Shown in pieces: positions 24,467 to 32,910 of a stretch of DNA of 64,000 bases. A model generated the notes under the pieces. It was not told the origin of the DNA, searched no databases, and was given only the letters and a program-made list of their open reading frames with translations. How positions within the stretch are numbered: the first letter of the stretch is position 1; each line of letters opens with the position of its first letter. The position numbers were made by a program, and so were the translations under genes. The stretch comes from Actinacidiphila bryophytorum (GTDB lineage Bacteria > Actinomycetota > Actinomycetes > Streptomycetales > Streptomycetaceae), in contig NZ_JAFFIX010000020.1 in assembly GCF_016916835.1 (NCBI RefSeq), positions 84,699 to 148,698 of the forward strand, written 5' to 3'.

Positions 24467-26143
24467 TCACAGCCCCTCCAGGTAGCGGTGTACGAGCATG
24501 ACGGCCATCGCGCCCTCACCGACGGCGGACGCGACGCGCTTGGCGGACTCCGAGCGCACGTCGCCGGCTGCGAAGACCCCGGGAATGCTGGTCTCCAGGT
24601 GGTACGGCGGCCGGTCGGGCTCCCAGCCGGGCGGCCGCTCGCCCTCGGCGGCCAGGTCGGGCCCGGTCAGCACGAAACCGTGTGCGTCCCTGGCCACCAC
24701 CCCTTCCAGCCACTCGGTGCGGGGCGCGGCCCCGATGAATACGAACAACCGCTGGGCGTCCACCATTTCCGTGCCGCCGTTCGCGGTGTCCCGCAGCGTC
24801 AGCCCCTCCAGGTGGTCGTCGCCGTGCGCGGCGTCGACCACGGTGGCGGTACGGACCCGGATGGTGGGTATCGCGGCGATCTGCTGGATCAGGTAGTGCG
24901 ACATGGACGCCTCCAGGGAGGGGCCGCGTACCAGCAGCGTCACCGACTTCGCGCCGCGCGAGAGGTAGACCGCGGCCTGCCCCGCCGAATTCGCGCCGCC
25001 GACGATGTAGACGTCCTGGCCCTCACAGCCGGCGGCCTCGGTCAGCGCCGAGCCGTAGTAGATGCCGCGGCCGGTCAGCTCGGCCAGCCCCGGCACGTCC
25101 AGCAGCCGGTAGGCCACCCCGGTGGTGAGGATGACGCTCTGCGCGGAGACCGAGCTGCCGTCGGCGAAGCGCACGGTACGGGCCGGGCCGCTGACCTCAA
25201 GGCCGGTGACCTCGCACGCGGTGAGCAGTTCGGCGCCGAAACGGGTCGCCTGGCGGCGGGCCCGGTCGGTGAGCTGGGCGCCGGAGACCCCGTCGGGGAA
25301 GCCGAGGTAGTTCTCGATCCTGGCGCTCTGCCCGGCCTGCCCGCCGGTCGCGGTGCGCTCGACCAGGACGGTGTTGAGGCCCTCGGAGGCGCCGTAGACC
25401 GCGGCGCCGAGCCCCGCGGGTCCCGCGCCGATCACCACCAGGTCGTAGAACTCCTCCGCCGGGGTGGTCGCCAGCCCCACCTGCGCGGCCAGGTCCTGGT
25501 CGGACGGCTCGACCAGCACCTCGCCGCCGGGCGCGATCACCAGCGGCAGCCGCATCCCGTCGTGCCCGGCCGCGTCCAGCAGCCGCCGGCCCTCGGACTG
25601 GTCGGACAGGTACCAGCGGTACGGGATCTGGTTGCGGGCGAGGAACTCCCTGACCCCGGAGGACCGCGCCGACCAGCGGTGCCCGACGACCTTGGTCTCC
25701 GGCACCGGGCGGTGGTCGGAGGCCAGCCAGCTCTCCAGCAGGTCGTCGACCACCGGGTAGAGCTTCTCCTCCGGCGGGTCCCACGGCTTGAGGAGGTAGT
25801 GGTCCAGGTCCACGACGTTGATCGCGTCGATCGCGGCCCCGGTGTCGGCGTAGGCGGTGAGCAGGATCCGCCGGGCGCCGGGATAGACGTCCATGGCCTG
25901 CTCGAGGAACTCGATGCCGTTCATCTGCGGCATGCGGTAGTCCGCCAGGATCACCGCGACCAGGTCGCCGCGCAGCTTCATCTGCCGCAGTGCGTCAAGT
26001 GCCGACTCGCCGGACTCGGCCCGCACCACGCGGTACCGCTCGCCGTACCGCCGCCGCAGGTCGCGGGCGACGGCACGGGAGACCCCCGGGTCGTCGTCGA
26101 CGGTCAGGAGCACGGCTCGGCGTGTGCTGTCCGGTGTTGTCAT
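24467..26143 (-). CDS. Receiver domain fused to thioredoxin-reductase-like flavoprotein
   Basis: A 558-residue fusion. Residues 1-140 are a CheY-like receiver (acidic Asp16-18, phosphoacceptor Asp68 in ILADYRMP, Lys119 in LLKPWD). Residues about 150-225 look like a thioredoxin/glutaredoxin-type fold without CxxC (SARSSGVREFLARNQIPYRW). Residues 233-558 are thioredoxin-reductase-like: FAD motif GAGPAGLG (239-246), NAD(P) motif GGANSAGQA (382-390) and GVFAAGDVRSESAKRVASAV. The usual CxxC is replaced by YYGSALTEAAGCEG with a single Cys373, so it cannot be an ordinary thioredoxin reductase. It is the first gene of a four-gene operon with a kinase, consistent with phosphorylation-controlled redox activity. 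Confidence 0.92.
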   Translation of the reverse strand: MTTPDSTRRAVLLTVDDDPGVSRAVARDLRRRYGERYRVVRAESGESALDALRQMKLRGDLVAVILADYRMPQMNGIEFLEQAMDVYPGARRILLTAYADTGAAIDAINVVDLDHYLLKPWDPPEEKLYPVVDDLLESWLASDHRPVPETKVVGHRWSARSSGVREFLARNQIPYRWYLSDQSEGRRLLDAAGHDGMRLPLVIAPGGEVLVEPSDQDLAAQVGLATTPAEEFYDLVVIGAGPAGLGAAVYGASEGLNTVLVERTATGGQAGQSARIENYLGFPDGVSGAQLTDRARRQATRFGAELLTACEVTGLEVSGPARTVRFADGSSVSAQSVILTTGVAYRLLDVPGLAELTGRGIYYGSALTEAAGCEGQDVYIVGGANSAGQAAVYLSRGAKSVTLLVRGPSLEASMSHYLIQQIAAIPTIRVRTATVVDAAHGDDHLEGLTLRDTANGGTEMVDAQRLFVFIGAAPRTEWLEGVVARDAHGFVLTGPDLAAEGERPPGWEPDRPPYHLETSIPGVFAAGDVRSESAKRVASAVGEGAMAVMLVHRYLEGL

Positions 26144-26302
26144 GGGCATCCCCGTCCCCATCTGCTGCCTGCCCGTTTCGCTCCGCGCAGGTCCGCCGTT
26201 CAGCCTAGTGGCCGGATCACCGGCCCGCAGTGCGCGCAGGCCCCGGCATGCGCGATGATCGCGGAGCGCGTAAAGAGAACGCGCGGGCAGAGGGGGGATC
26301 CG

Positions 26303-26776
26303 ATGCTGATCCGAGTGCGGTGGGCGGTCACGGCTGCCGTCGCGGTGGTGTGTGCGGTACCGACCGCGGCCGACGGTGCGCAGGCGGTGGCCGGCGGGGT
26401 GCCGGACGTGGCACCGCTGAGCAAGGGCGAGGTCCAGGCGCAGGTGCAGGAGGTGGTCGCCCGGGCGGGGCTGAGCAGATGGTCGGACCACCTCGCCGCC
26501 ATCACCCTGACCGCCCGGCAGGACGGCAGGCCGGTGCCGCAGGAGTGCACCGCCGACTGGCCGGACGCCGTGTCCGGCACACCGCAGCAGGTCGCCCGGC
26601 TGCTGGCGGAGCTGGGCCGGGCCGGCTGGCACCAGGTCTCCCGCCACGACGAGGCCCGCTGGCGCTCGGTGACGCTCGACCACGGAGGGTGGCGACTGTC
26701 GGTCCTCGACATGCCGCCGCCGGTTTCGAGCAGCACCGACGACCTGTTCGTCACCGCGATGCGGCGCGGCTGCTGA
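26303..26776 (+). CDS. Secreted protein of unknown function
   Basis: A 157-residue protein with a Sec signal peptide (MLIRVRWAVTAAVAVVCAVP, then TAADGAQA) and no lipobox, so probably released or wall-associated. The mature part is soluble with a single pair of cysteines far apart (ECTADWP and the C-terminal RRGC), which could form a disulfide. No known domain is recognised. GAGGGGGG lies 5-8 nt before the ATG, a strong ribosome site. It is divergent from the redox-signalling operon and 67 bp upstream of the SDR gene, which has its own promoter. Confidence 0.78.
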   Translation: MLIRVRWAVTAAVAVVCAVPTAADGAQAVAGGVPDVAPLSKGEVQAQVQEVVARAGLSRWSDHLAAITLTARQDGRPVPQECTADWPDAVSGTPQQVARLLAELGRAGWHQVSRHDEARWRSVTLDHGGWRLSVLDMPPPVSSSTDDLFVTAMRRGC

Positions 26777-26806
26777 GCACGCACCCGCGCGCCGCGCGGG
26801 GCGCAC

Positions 26807-26837
26807 TTGCGTTGGAGGGCACTCCAGCTCCTAGCCT
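26807..26837 (+). promoter_or_regulatory. MerR-type promoter with 19-bp spacer and dyad
   Basis: TTGCGT (26807-26812) and TAGCCT (26832-26837) are 19 bp apart. The spacer contains the dyad TGGAG-GGCA-CTCCA (26813-26817 and 26822-26826). An over-long 19-bp spacer with an internal dyad is the hallmark of promoters activated by MerR-family proteins. The -10 ends 6 nt before the SDR start codon, so the message should be leaderless. No MerR gene is in the window. Confidence 0.65.
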
Positions 26838-26843
26838 CGGAAC

Positions 26844-27803
26844 ATGACTACGCCACAGAAGCCGATCGCTTCGGGGTTCGGCGCCCACAGCACCGCCGAC
26901 GAGGTCCTCAGCGGCATCGACCTGACCGGGAAGCTCGCGCTCGTCACCGGTGGCTACTCCGGCATCGGCCTGGAGACCACCCGGGCACTGGCGAAGGCGG
27001 GCGCCCACGTGGTGGTGCCGGCCCGCCGCCCGGAGACCGCGGCGGAGGCGCTGGCCGGGATCGACGGCGTCGAGGTGGACCGGCTCGACCTGGGCGACCT
27101 CGACAGCGTCCGCGACTTCGCCGACCGCTTCCTGGCCACGGGACGCAGCATCGACATCGTCATCAACAGCGCCGGCATCATGGCCTGCCCCGAGACCCGG
27201 GTGGGTCCCGGCTGGGAGGCCCAGTTCGCCACCAACCACCTGGGCCACTACGCGCTGGTCAACCGGCTCTGGCCGGCGATCGAGCGCGGCGGCGGCCGGG
27301 TGGTCGCGGTGTCCTCCGGCGGCCACCGGCTGTCGTCGATCCGCTGGGGCGACGTGCAGTTCGAGCAGGACTACGACAAGTGGCAGGCCTACGGGCAGGC
27401 CAAGACCGCCAACGTGCTGTTCGCCCGGCACCTGGACACGCTCGCCGCAGGCCGGGGCGTGCGCGCCTTCGCCCTGCACCCGGGCGGCATCCTCACCCCG
27501 CTGCAGCGGCACCTGCCCAAGTCCGAGATGGTCGCCCTCGGCTGGATCGACGAGGACGGCAAGCCGGTGGACCCGACCGGCTTCAAGTCCCCCGAGGAGG
27601 GCGCCGCCACCCAGGTGTGGGCGGCGACCTCGCCCGCGCTCGACGGGCTCGGCGGGGTCTACCTGGAGGACTGCGACATCGCGGTGCCCGCCGAGGGCGA
27701 CACCCGCGGCGGGGTGCGCGACTACGCCGTCGACCCCGAGCAGGCCGCCCGCCTGTGGGCGCTGTCGGCCGAGCTGACCGGCGTCGACGCCTTCGCGAGC
27801 TGA
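26844..27803 (+). CDS. Short-chain dehydrogenase/reductase
   Basis: A 319-residue classical-fold SDR of the WWOX/retinol-dehydrogenase-like type. The cofactor motif is TGGYSGIG (about residues 35-42), the structural motif is NSAGIM, and the catalytic residues are Ser in VAVSSGGHR and Tyr/Lys in AYGQAKTANVLF. ARRPE after the second strand suggests NADP(H). The substrate is unknown; this subgroup is often annotated as an oxidoreductase in xenobiotic or lipid metabolism. Control by a MerR activator is suggested by its promoter, which fits a stress or toxic-compound response. A 11-bp-stem terminator follows the stop. Confidence 0.93.
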   Translation: MTTPQKPIASGFGAHSTADEVLSGIDLTGKLALVTGGYSGIGLETTRALAKAGAHVVVPARRPETAAEALAGIDGVEVDRLDLGDLDSVRDFADRFLATGRSIDIVINSAGIMACPETRVGPGWEAQFATNHLGHYALVNRLWPAIERGGGRVVAVSSGGHRLSSIRWGDVQFEQDYDKWQAYGQAKTANVLFARHLDTLAAGRGVRAFALHPGGILTPLQRHLPKSEMVALGWIDEDGKPVDPTGFKSPEEGAATQVWAATSPALDGLGGVYLEDCDIAVPAEGDTRGGVRDYAVDPEQAARLWALSAELTGVDAFAS

Positions 27804-27808
27804 CGGCG

Positions 27809-27838
27809 GCGCCCCGGGGTCGCACGCCCCCGGGGCGC
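27809..27838 (+). terminator. Hairpin terminator after the SDR gene
   Basis: GCGCCCCGGGG (27809-27819) and CCCCGGGGCGC (27828-27838) form a perfect 11-bp stem with an 8-nt loop, starting 6 bp after the stop codon. Confidence 0.75.
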
Positions 27839-28008
27839 ACGTGCCGAACGGGTGAAGGGCCGCAGGTCGGCGCGGCCGGTCGGCGGCCGGGCGGGCGGGA
27901 CGGCGGATGCTGGGGCGGACAGACGTCCGCGGCCCGCCGCGGACCCTCCCGCGCCCGGCGCCCCGCTCCGCGCCGGTGCCATGACCTGCCCGGAGGCCGA
28001 CCCTGCTG

Positions 28009-28863
28009 GTGCTCTGCGTGTTCTTCGCGCTCCTGGGGGCGGCGAGCAACGCGACCGGGACGGTGCTGCAGCGCAAGGCCGCGCTCGCCGTGCCCGCCAA
28101 GGACGCGCTGCGCCCGCAGCTGCTGCGGGACCTGGCCAGGCAGCCGGTGTGGCTGCTGGGCATCTGCGGTGTCGTCGGCGCAGCACTCTTCCAGGCGCTG
28201 GCCCTGGTGACCGGGCCGCTGGCGCTGGCGCAGCCGGTCTTCATCCTCGAACTGCCCTTCGCGCTGCTGATCGCCCTGCCCGTGCTGCAGCGCACCCTGC
28301 CCAGGTCCGGCTGGACCGCGGTCGGCTGCATGGTCGCGGGGCTGGTGCTCGCCCTGGCCAGTGCCGCACCCGACGGCGGTGAGCCGCAGGCGCCGATGGC
28401 CCGGTGGATCCCCGCGGTGGTGCTGTGCGTGGCCGCGACCGCCTTCGCCGTCGGCGCCGCACGGCACCGGCCGTCTGGGGCGGCCCGTGCCGCGCTGCTG
28501 GGCTCCGGGGCCGCGGTGGCCAACGCGCTGACCGCCGCGCTGATGAAGTCGGCCGCCAACACCTTCTCCGACGACGGCTTCGGCGCCTTCCTGGCGGCCT
28601 GGCAGACGTACGGCTTCGCGGTGTGCGGGGTGACCGCGGTCTTCCTGCTGGAGAACGCGCTGCAGGCCGGGTCGATCGCGGCCTCGCAGCCGGCGCTGAC
28701 CCTCGGCGACGCCACCGTCAGTCTGCTGCTGGGCGTCCTGGTCTACGCCGAGCACATCCGCACCGGCTGGTGGATCCTGCCGGAGCTGGCCGGTGTCGCA
28801 CTGATCACCCTGGGCACCTTCCGGCTGTCCCGGGTGCCGCTGACCGGGGAGCTCGGCAGTTGA
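28009..28863 (+). CDS. DMT-superfamily (EamA-like) transporter
   Basis: A 284-residue membrane protein with about nine to ten helices. The small-residue pattern ALLGAASNATGTVLQRKAA at the N-terminus and the paired internal halves are typical of the DMT/EamA superfamily, here the streptomycete DMT branch with unknown substrate. Start choice is awkward: GGAGG at 27992-27996 is 12 nt before the GTG at 28009, but only 6 nt before a CTG at 28003, and a stop at 27982-27984 blocks anything longer. It ends 45 bp from the convergent mannosidase gene. Confidence 0.85.
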   Translation: MLCVFFALLGAASNATGTVLQRKAALAVPAKDALRPQLLRDLARQPVWLLGICGVVGAALFQALALVTGPLALAQPVFILELPFALLIALPVLQRTLPRSGWTAVGCMVAGLVLALASAAPDGGEPQAPMARWIPAVVLCVAATAFAVGAARHRPSGAARAALLGSGAAVANALTAALMKSAANTFSDDGFGAFLAAWQTYGFAVCGVTAVFLLENALQAGSIAASQPALTLGDATVSLLLGVLVYAEHIRTGWWILPELAGVALITLGTFRLSRVPLTGELGS

Positions 28864-28908
28864 GCCGGGGCGGCCGGCGCCCCCAGGGGAGTGGGGACGC
28901 CGACCGCG

Positions 28909-31900
28909 TCAGCCGCGCCGCACGGCCAGGCGCAGGGTGAGGATCTGGAAGGGCCGCAGCACCAGCCGTACCCCGGAGCCGGCCACCTCGTGGCTGGCGT
29001 CGTCCGGCAGCGGGCGCTCCAGCAGGTCCGTCGCCACCGCACCGCCCAGCGAGAAGCCGGGGGTCAGCGTGGCCCGCACCCGGCGGCCGTACGCCTCGTA
29101 GAGCCGTACGACCACGTCGCCCGAGCCGTCGTCGGCCAGCTTGACCGCCGAGACCACCACCCCGTCCTGGTCGAGAGCGACCAGCGGCTCGACCACCGCG
29201 CTGCCCGGCACCGTGCGCTCCGGCAGGTTCATATGGTGGCCCTCGCGCACCGCGTCGGCCGGCTCGACGCCCACCACCAGGGCGTACCGCAGCCGGTGGG
29301 TGCCCTGGTCGGCCTGCGGGTCGGGGAAGCGGGCCGAGCGCAGCAGCGACAGCCGTACCGTGGTCGTCGTGCCGCCGTCGGGGCGTACGTCCCGGGTGAC
29401 GTCGTGGCCGTACGTCGAGTCGTTGACCAGGGCGGCGCCCCAGCCCGGTTCGCCGACGTGCAGGAAGCGGTGCGCGCACACCTCGAACTTGGCCGCGTCC
29501 CAGCTGGTGTTGGTGTGGGTGGGCCGCTCCACCTGGCCGAAGGGGATCTCCGCGGTGGAGTGCGCGGCCCGCACGTCCAGCGGGAAGGCCGCCTTGAGCA
29601 GCTTCTCCCGCTCGTGCCAGTCGACCAGCGTCTCGATGTCGAGCCGCCGGGCGCCCTGTTCCAGGGTCAGGGTCTGCACGATCCGCGACGCGCCGACCGT
29701 GTGCACCACCCGCACCCCGCCGTCCACGACGCCTACCTCGTCGGCCTGGTCGAGGTCGCGCACGGTGTTGCGGTAGAAGGCGTCGATGTCCCAGGCGTCC
29801 CACTGGTTGGGGAAGTCCTGGTGCAGCTGCAGCAGGTTGCCCACCGAGCCCGGCGCGAGCGCCTCGCGGCCCGCGGTGATGTCGTACGCCGAGGTGACCA
29901 GGCCGCGGCCGTCGACCACCACCCGCACCAGCCCGTTGTCCAGGACGAAGCCGTCGCCGTCGGCCACCGGGGGAGTACGCCCCGGCGCCCGGGTCCTGGG
30001 CGCCGCGCCCAGCGCGGGCACACCGCCGCGCGCGTGCGGGGCGGCGTTGAAGACCACCTCTCCCTGCTGCCCCGGCGGGCCCGCCAGCGCCCGCTGCGCT
30101 GCTCCGACCAGCTCCTCCAGCTCAGCCGCCACCTCCCGGTAGGTCTGCTCGGCCTCGCGGTGCACCCAGGCGATCGACGTGCCCGGCAGGATGTCGTGGA
30201 ACTGGTGCAGCAGCACCGTCTTCCACAGCCGGTCCAGCGCCTGGTACGGATACGCCGCCCGGGTCCGCACCGCCGCCGTCGCCGACCACAGCTCCGCCTC
30301 CCGCAGCAGGTGCTCACTGCGCCTGTTGCCCTGCTTGGTCGCCAACTGGCTTGTCAGGGTGCCGCGGTGGAACTCCAGATACAGCTCGCCCACCCACACC
30401 GGGGCGTGCGTGTACTCGGCGAAGGCCTTTGCGAAGAAGTCAGCGGGCGCCTCCACCGCGACCCGCGGCGAGCCCTCCAGGTCCGCGAGCCGGTCGGCGC
30501 GCGCCATCATCTCCCGGGTGGGTCCGCCGCCGCCGTCGCCGTAGCCGAACGGGACCAGCGACCGGTCGCTGCCCGCCTTGTCCTGGAAGTTCCGTTCGCT
30601 GTGCGCCACTTCGGCACCCGACAGGTCGCTGTTGTAGGTGTCGACCGGCGGGAAGTGGCTGAAGATCCGGGTGCCGTCGATGCCCTCCCACCAGAAGGTG
30701 TGGTGCGGGAACTTGTTGGTGGTGTTCCAGGAGATCTTCTGGGTGAGGAACCAGCGCACCCCGGCCAGCTTCATCAGCTGCGGCAGTGCCGCGTTGTAGC
30801 CGAAGGTGTCGGGCAGCCACATCTCCTCGGTCTCGACGCCGAACTCCTCCAGGTAGAAGCGCTTGCCGTGGACGAACTGCCGCACCAGCGACTCGCCGCC
30901 GGTGATGTTGGTGTCCGGCTCCACCCACAGGCTGCCCGCGGGCAGGAACTGCCCGGTCCCGGCCTTCTCCTGGGCGCGTGCGTACACCTCGGGACGGTGC
31001 TCCTTGAGCCAGGCCAGCTGCTGCGCCTGCGACATCACGAAGCGGAAACCGGGGTGGTCGTCCATCAGCTGCGTGACGTTGGAGACGGTGCGGGCGACCT
31101 TGCGCACGGTCTCGCGCAGCGGCCACAGCCAGGCCGAGTCGATGTGGCTGTGGCCGATCGCCGAGATGCGGTGCGCCCCGGGGGTCGCGGGTGCGGCGAG
31201 CGCCGGGGCCAGCACCTCGCGCGCCGCGGCCGCGGTGCCGCCGATGTCCTGCAGGTCGACCGCGTCCAGCGCCCGCTCGACGGTCCGCAGCACCTGCCAG
31301 CGCCTGGTGGACTGCGCCGGCAGCTCGTGCATCAACTGGCCGAGCACGTCCAGGTCCTGGACCAGCTCGAAGACACCGGCGTCGAAGACGGCCAGGTCCA
31401 TCCGGCGCAGCCGGTAGAGCGGGTCGCGGTCCCCCTCGGCTCCGGCCTCGGCCAGCCAGGCCGCCCGGTCGCCGAGCGCGGTGGGGTAGAAGGTCAGCTG
31501 CTCGGGACCCGAGTGCATCACCACCGGGTTCGCCGCGGCCTCGATGTGGTACGTCACCTGCTCGCCGCCGGCCGCCGACGCGGTGACCGGCACATGCGTG
31601 TTGCGCGGGTTGAGTGCCTTCACCGCGGTGCCGTCCGGCCGGTAGACCAGGCCCTCCGCGGAGAAGCCCGGGTCCGTGGTGCCGAAGCCCAGGTCGAGCA
31701 CGGCCTCCACGGGCAGGCCCGCCCACTCCTGCGGTATCCGGCCGCTGACCTTGAACCAGCTGGTCGACCAGGCCGGCCCCCAGCGGTCGCCGACCCGGGC
31801 CGGGCCGTGGTCGGCGGCGAGACCGGCGGCGACCGGCACCGGTTCGCCGGGGACGTGCCAGACCTCGACGGTGAGCGGCACGCAGCGCGCGTGCACCGCG

Positions 31901-31965
31901 GGTCGCAGCCGCTGGCTGAGCATGCGGGCCAGCCGCTGCTCGATGATGGCGGGGTCGGTGTGCAT
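28909..31965 (-). CDS. GH38 alpha-mannosidase
   Basis: A 1018-residue family 38 glycoside hydrolase that removes alpha-mannosyl residues with retention. Zinc and substrate residues are in SAIGHSHIDSAWLWP (His272, Asp276). The predicted nucleophile is Asp386 in MWLPDTFGYNAALPQ, and a downstream ligand is likely in HQFHDILPGTS. Domain order is an N-terminal beta region, catalytic domain (about 265-560), helical middle domain and C-terminal beta-sandwich. No signal peptide, so it works on imported oligosaccharides. GGGAAGG precedes the ATG. It lies 48 bp downstream of an ABC importer in the same operon, so the importer probably brings in mannosides. Confidence 0.95.
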   Translation of the reverse strand: MHTDPAIIEQRLARMLSQRLRPAVHARCVPLTVEVWHVPGEPVPVAAGLAADHGPARVGDRWGPAWSTSWFKVSGRIPQEWAGLPVEAVLDLGFGTTDPGFSAEGLVYRPDGTAVKALNPRNTHVPVTASAAGGEQVTYHIEAAANPVVMHSGPEQLTFYPTALGDRAAWLAEAGAEGDRDPLYRLRRMDLAVFDAGVFELVQDLDVLGQLMHELPAQSTRRWQVLRTVERALDAVDLQDIGGTAAAAREVLAPALAAPATPGAHRISAIGHSHIDSAWLWPLRETVRKVARTVSNVTQLMDDHPGFRFVMSQAQQLAWLKEHRPEVYARAQEKAGTGQFLPAGSLWVEPDTNITGGESLVRQFVHGKRFYLEEFGVETEEMWLPDTFGYNAALPQLMKLAGVRWFLTQKISWNTTNKFPHHTFWWEGIDGTRIFSHFPPVDTYNSDLSGAEVAHSERNFQDKAGSDRSLVPFGYGDGGGGPTREMMARADRLADLEGSPRVAVEAPADFFAKAFAEYTHAPVWVGELYLEFHRGTLTSQLATKQGNRRSEHLLREAELWSATAAVRTRAAYPYQALDRLWKTVLLHQFHDILPGTSIAWVHREAEQTYREVAAELEELVGAAQRALAGPPGQQGEVVFNAAPHARGGVPALGAAPRTRAPGRTPPVADGDGFVLDNGLVRVVVDGRGLVTSAYDITAGREALAPGSVGNLLQLHQDFPNQWDAWDIDAFYRNTVRDLDQADEVGVVDGGVRVVHTVGASRIVQTLTLEQGARRLDIETLVDWHEREKLLKAAFPLDVRAAHSTAEIPFGQVERPTHTNTSWDAAKFEVCAHRFLHVGEPGWGAALVNDSTYGHDVTRDVRPDGGTTTTVRLSLLRSARFPDPQADQGTHRLRYALVVGVEPADAVREGHHMNLPERTVPGSAVVEPLVALDQDGVVVSAVKLADDGSGDVVVRLYEAYGRRVRATLTPGFSLGGAVATDLLERPLPDDASHEVAGSGVRLVLRPFQILTLRLAVRRG

Positions 31966-32013
31966 GGCGAAGCCTTCCCGTGTGTCGGGAGTGTCGGTGG
32001 TCGTGACGGGAGG

Positions 32014-32910
32014 TCAGCCCTTGAGCGCGCCGCCCAGGGCGAAGCCGCCGCCGAGCCGGCGGGCGAGGACGAGGTAGAGCATCACCACGGGGATCGAGTA
32101 GATGATCGAGAAGGCCGACAACTGCCCGTACTGCGTCTGGTCGTGCGCGCTCAGGAAGGTGAACACGCTGACCGAGGCGGGCAGTTTCTCCGGCGAGAGC
32201 AGCAGGATGAAGGGCACGAAGAAGTTGCCCCACATGCCGATGAAGGTGAAGATCGTCACCACGATCACACCGGGCCACATCAGCGGCAGCACGATCCGCC
32301 ACAGCACCTGCATCGCGTTGGCGCCGTCGATCCTGGCCGCCTCCTCCAGCACCAGCGGCACACCGTCCATGAAGTTCTTCATCAGCCAGATCCCGAACGG
32401 CAGTGCCGCCGCGGCCAGGAACAGCGTCGTGCCCGCCATCGAGTCGATCAGGTTGACCTGCACGAACATGCTGTACACCGGGATCATGACCGCGGTGATC
32501 GGCAGCCCGGTGCTGAAGAGGACGGTGTAGAGAAAGGGCCTGCGCAGCCGCGACCTGAACCGGGACAGCGGATACGCGGCGAGCACCGAGCACACCACGC
32601 ACAGCAGGGTGCCGCCGCCGCACATCAGCAGGCCGTTGAGCATCGGCCGGTAGGTGGTGTCGGTGTTGAGGATCTGCCGGAAGTTCGCCCCGGTCGGCGA
32701 GGGCACGGTCAGCTTGAAGCTGCCGTGCGCGTTGACCGAGGCGAGCAGCATCCACACCAGCGGCACCAGATACAGCGCGGAGAACAGCAGCAGCGACCCG
32801 TTGACGACGACGCGCCCGGTCGCCACCCGCCGCCCGCTCCTTCCGCGGACCGCCTGCCGGTCGGCCGCGGGGCGGACCCGTACCGTCCGTGGACTGCTCG
32901 TGACGGCCAT
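32014..32910 (-). CDS. Carbohydrate ABC transporter permease (MalG-type), mannoside cluster
   Basis: A 298-residue permease with a basic N-terminal tail and six helices. The EAA loop is EEAARIDGANAMQVLWRIVLP. It forms the importer channel with the permease encoded directly upstream; their genes share one base (TGATG). The ATPase is missing, as in the other sugar clusters here, so a shared MsiK-type subunit is expected. Its 3' neighbour is the alpha-mannosidase. Confidence 0.92.
   Translation of the reverse strand: MAVTSSPRTVRVRPAADRQAVRGRSGRRVATGRVVVNGSLLLFSALYLVPLVWMLLASVNAHGSFKLTVPSPTGANFRQILNTDTTYRPMLNGLLMCGGGTLLCVVCSVLAAYPLSRFRSRLRRPFLYTVLFSTGLPITAVMIPVYSMFVQVNLIDSMAGTTLFLAAAALPFGIWLMKNFMDGVPLVLEEAARIDGANAMQVLWRIVLPLMWPGVIVVTIFTFIGMWGNFFVPFILLLSPEKLPASVSVFTFLSAHDQTQYGQLSAFSIIYSIPVVMLYLVLARRLGGGFALGGALKG

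Noticed and set aside
26144..26302. Additional small gene upstream of the secreted protein
   Set aside because: Short frames here have no ribosome site or conserved composition; the segment is best read as a divergent promoter region.
27804..28008. Coding continuation upstream of the DMT transporter
   Set aside because: An in-frame stop at 27982-27984 blocks extension, and the segment starts with a terminator hairpin.
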